From JAHEEL01 sp964195515 (GTDB taxonomy: Bacteria > Actinomycetota > Acidimicrobiia > Spongiisociales > UBA5794): a DNA stretch of 7,525 bases. The translations under genes and the position numbers were made by a program. This document shows, piece by piece, positions 5,797-7,525 of the stretch (position 1 is its first letter; every line of letters begins with the position of its first letter). Under the pieces are notes generated by a model. That model saw only the letters and a program-made list of their open reading frames with translations. It did not search any database and was not told the DNA's origin. The DNA lies in assembly GCA_964195515.1 (NCBI GenBank), contig CAXMQO010000123.1, positions 1-7,525 of the forward strand, written 5' to 3'.

Positions 5797-7092
5797 TCAG
5801 CTGGCGACGATCTGTAGGAGTGTCACCGTGTTGCCTTCGGCGTCATACAAGAAGACGTCGTACGTGCCGATTCCCGGTTCGTTACTCGAACCGAAATCGA
5901 GGGGACCCGAAGCACCGTCATAGTCGATGTCCTTGCCCTCCATCAACAGGTTGAAGCACACTTCGAACACCGAGCACTTCTCCCCACCCTTCGTCACGTT
6001 CTCGATCTCTTTGACGAAGACGGCAGGGTCGGCACTCTGAGCAGCCTGCGCCGCGAGCACCGTCACCATCAGACAGTCATAGTTCTGCGCCGAGAAGATC
6101 GTCGGCGTACCAGGGAACGCCGCTTCGAAACGCACCGGGAACGTCGCCTCACCATTCGCCGGCGAAGCCGACGGGGCCGTACCCTTGATGCCATCGAGCA
6201 ACGCAACGTTGCCGCCAAGTTGATCGGAACCGACCGTGTCCTTGAACCCGTCGGCCACATAGATCTGACCCTCGAAACCCGCCCCGGCGAGATCGAGCAG
6301 GATCTGCCCACCCTCCTCAAAGGTGATCATCACAAGAGCGTCGGCGCCACTAGCCACAACAGCCTGAGCCTCGGTCGCAAACGAACCAGCCTTCGGATCG
6401 TAAGACTCCGCAAGAACAACAACATCACTCAGCTCCGCGGCGACAAGCTCACCGAAACCAACCCCATACTCGTCGTTACGCCACAACACCGCCACAGACG
6501 TGGGGGCATCTCCAGCAACGACATCGGCAAGGGCAGGCCCCTGCAGATTATCCGAAGGAGCGGTACGGAAGTAGTACGGGTCGTAATCACTCGAACTCAA
6601 CGCCGCAGCAGTATTCGACCCAGAACACATCGCGACCTGACTGGACTGCACCTTGTCAACAATCGAGAGCGACACGCCCGAAGCGGCAGCCCCGATAATC
6701 CCGGCATAATCACCAGTCAGATACTTGTCCACCGTGGCCGAAGCGATGTTCGGATCGGTCCCCGAATCGCCATAATCGACGCCGACAAGCCCGTCAGACA
6801 CGGCATTGATCTCATCAACACCCATCTTGATCGGGTTCTCGAGCGCCTCAATAATCGAAGCGAGCTGCCCAGTCTGAGGAAGCACCGTCCCGACCTTGAC
6901 CGGAACCGGCGCAAACGCCACCCCCCCAGTCGTCGTCGTCTCCTCAACCGTCGTCGTCGTATCCTCAACCGTCGTCGTCGTTGCCTCGGTTGAAGTCGTG
7001 CCTTCTTCGCCGGTGTCACTGCTGCCACAGGCGGCGGCAAAGAGGGCGAATGCGAGAACGAGACCGACGAGGGCGATGAATCGGTTCGTCAT
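5797..7092 (-). CDS. Lipoprotein substrate-binding protein, LivK/Peripla_BP_6 type
   Basis: This is the extracellular ligand-binding component of a HAAT importer, expected to be lipid-anchored and to deliver substrate to LivHM. The 431-residue protein starts with a lipoprotein signal (MTNRFIALVGLVLAFALFAA) and Cys22 in FAAACGSS. Next is a Thr/Glu/Val-rich linker of TTTTVE units (about residues 31-57), then a type I periplasmic-binding fold from about 63: VKVGTVLPQTGQLA (66-79), a Rossmann-like first lobe through VQSSQVAMCSGSN, and a second lobe starting at TSVAVLWRNDEYGVGF (198-213). Cys373 and Cys379 could form a disulfide. The start at 7092 is chosen for the signal peptide and AGGAGG about 11 bases upstream; an earlier in-frame ATG at 7239 would put 49 unrelated residues ahead of it. 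The gene converges on livHMGF rather than heading it, so the partnership is inferred from proximity. The ligand is unknown: amino acids, amides and urea are all precedents for this family. Confidence 0.92.
   Translation of the reverse strand: MTNRFIALVGLVLAFALFAAACGSSDTGEEGTTSTEATTTTVEDTTTTVEETTTTGGVAFAPVPVKVGTVLPQTGQLASIIEALENPIKMGVDEINAVSDGLVGVDYGDSGTDPNIASATVDKYLTGDYAGIIGAAASGVSLSIVDKVQSSQVAMCSGSNTAAALSSSDYDPYYFRTAPSDNLQGPALADVVAGDAPTSVAVLWRNDEYGVGFGELVAAELSDVVVLAESYDPKAGSFATEAQAVVASGADALVMITFEEGGQILLDLAGAGFEGQIYVADGFKDTVGSDQLGGNVALLDGIKGTAPSASPANGEATFPVRFEAAFPGTPTIFSAQNYDCLMVTVLAAQAAQSADPAVFVKEIENVTKGGEKCSVFEVCFNLLMEGKDIDYDGASGPLDFGSSNEPGIGTYDVFLYDAEGNTVTLLQIVAS
6929..6991 (-). repeat. 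21-bp in-frame repeat encoding the Thr-rich linker
   Basis: Three 21-base units (6929-6949, 6950-6970, 6971-6991), each starting GTCGTCGTCGT on the plus strand, encode seven-residue TTTTVE[D/E]-type units of the binding protein. The first two differ at one base and the third is diverged. The linker probably spaces the binding domain from the membrane, and its length may vary between strains. Confidence 0.8.
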
Positions 7093-7149
7093 TTTGGGGA
7101 GTTCCTCCTGGGAGTGGATCTCGGACTGCGGGATGGTGGCCGTCGGGGG

Positions 7150-7155
7150 AGTGTA
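7150..7155 (-). promoter_or_regulatory. Candidate -10 element of the binding-protein gene
   Basis: On the minus strand this reads TACACT, the same hexamer as upstream of livH. It would give a 5' leader of about 50 bases containing the AGGAGG ribosome binding site. No convincing -35 box is visible. Confidence 0.25.
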
Positions 7156-7525
7156 CAACCCTCCTTCAGCAAGGCTCCTCGATCGGCCAGAAGGGTCGCA
7201 ATGGCTTTGCAGGAATGGCGGGCCGCCGTGCCCTCTCAATCGATGAGACCCGAACTCGCCGAACTAGTTCGGTCCGGTGACGTCAGTGAAGCGATGGTGA
7301 GTCGCGTCCTGATCGGTCGTCCCGGAGTGACAGGCACGACCTACCGTCCCGTTCCAACAGATTCCGTGTCGTCGGCATCGTCACCCCCGACTCAAGCACC
7401 CGATCCTTGCAGTCTTCACCCAACCACTCCAGTCGCACCTCTCAAACCGGGGCGTGTTTTGGGTTCATGATCCGTGCCTGCTTCCGGCAGTGGAGATCGA
7501 TCTGACGGATGGGCCCGTATTCCGT
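7156..7525. other. Non-coding upstream region, no gene supported
   Basis: Apart from the palindromes near 7259-7285, I see nothing definite. A plus-strand open frame ending at 7470 has no codon bias (fewer than half of its codons from 7242 end in G or C) and no recognisable motif. The window ends before any further gene can be identified. Confidence 0.5.
7259..7272. promoter_or_regulatory. 14-bp perfect palindrome, possible operator
   Basis: CCGAACTAGTTCGG is a perfect palindrome 167 bases upstream of the binding-protein start. A partial half-site, CCGAACT, precedes it at 7250-7256, and an 8-bp palindrome, TGACGTCA, follows at 7278-7285. Dimeric repressors bind sites of this shape, but no regulator gene is in the window. 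Confidence 0.3.

Noticed and set aside
7093..7239. 49-residue N-terminal extension of the binding protein
   Set aside because: It would bury the lipoprotein signal peptide inside the protein. The ATG at 7092 has AGGAGG upstream and begins a typical signal.
7114..7470. Plus-strand open frame of 118 codons upstream of the binding-protein gene
   Set aside because: It lacks codon bias and any recognisable motif, and overlaps the likely promoter of the minus-strand gene. No ribosome binding site supports a start.
7467..7525. Short frame starting at ATG 7467 with an in-frame TGA, considered as a selenoprotein start
   Set aside because: It is too short to judge, has no ribosome binding site and no recognisable sequence, and the window ends.

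Overview
The window looks like a piece of chromosome from a high-GC actinobacterium. This is inferred from strong G/C bias at third codon positions, a Thr/Glu/Val-rich linker behind a lipoprotein signal, and start sites that look leaderless. A class such as Acidimicrobiia is possible, but the sequence alone does not prove it. There is no sign of a plasmid, phage, transposon or CRISPR array.

Layout. Bases 1-514 hold a small palindromic repeat, a well-supported selenocysteine tRNA (selC, anticodon TCA, minus strand) and, upstream of it, a minus-strand stretch that looks like a decayed reading frame with an in-frame UGA. A VOC/glyoxalase-fold gene (515-946, plus) converges on a two-CBS-domain gene (1011-1445, minus). 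The CBS gene is divergent from a four-gene branched-chain-amino-acid-type (HAAT/Liv) ABC transporter operon on the plus strand: livH (1550-2833), livM, livG and livF (to 5367), all overlapping by 1 to 11 bases. The livH product carries an unusual N-terminal signal peptide and beta-sandwich-like domain of about 120 residues ahead of the permease.

The 430-base gap at 5368-5796 is rich in repeats: GGTACCCC tandem repeats, a second and more elaborate copy of the palindromic repeat seen at the left end, and a perfect 18-bp hairpin that probably ends transcription from both sides. A lipoprotein substrate-binding protein of the LivK/Peripla_BP_6 type follows on the minus strand (5797-7092), convergent with the operon. 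The last 430 bases (7093-7525) are its upstream region, with a 14-bp palindrome and no convincing gene.

How the parts fit. The lipoprotein is the likely ligand-capturing partner of the LivHM permease, which is driven by the LivG and LivF ATPases, although it is transcribed separately and in the opposite direction. The transported substrate cannot be read from the sequence. The selC gene means the organism probably makes selenoproteins, so any in-frame TGA in this genome should be read with care. I see no complete novel multi-gene system. The most unusual items are the LivH fusion, selC with the neighbouring UGA-interrupted frame, and the dispersed palindromic repeat.
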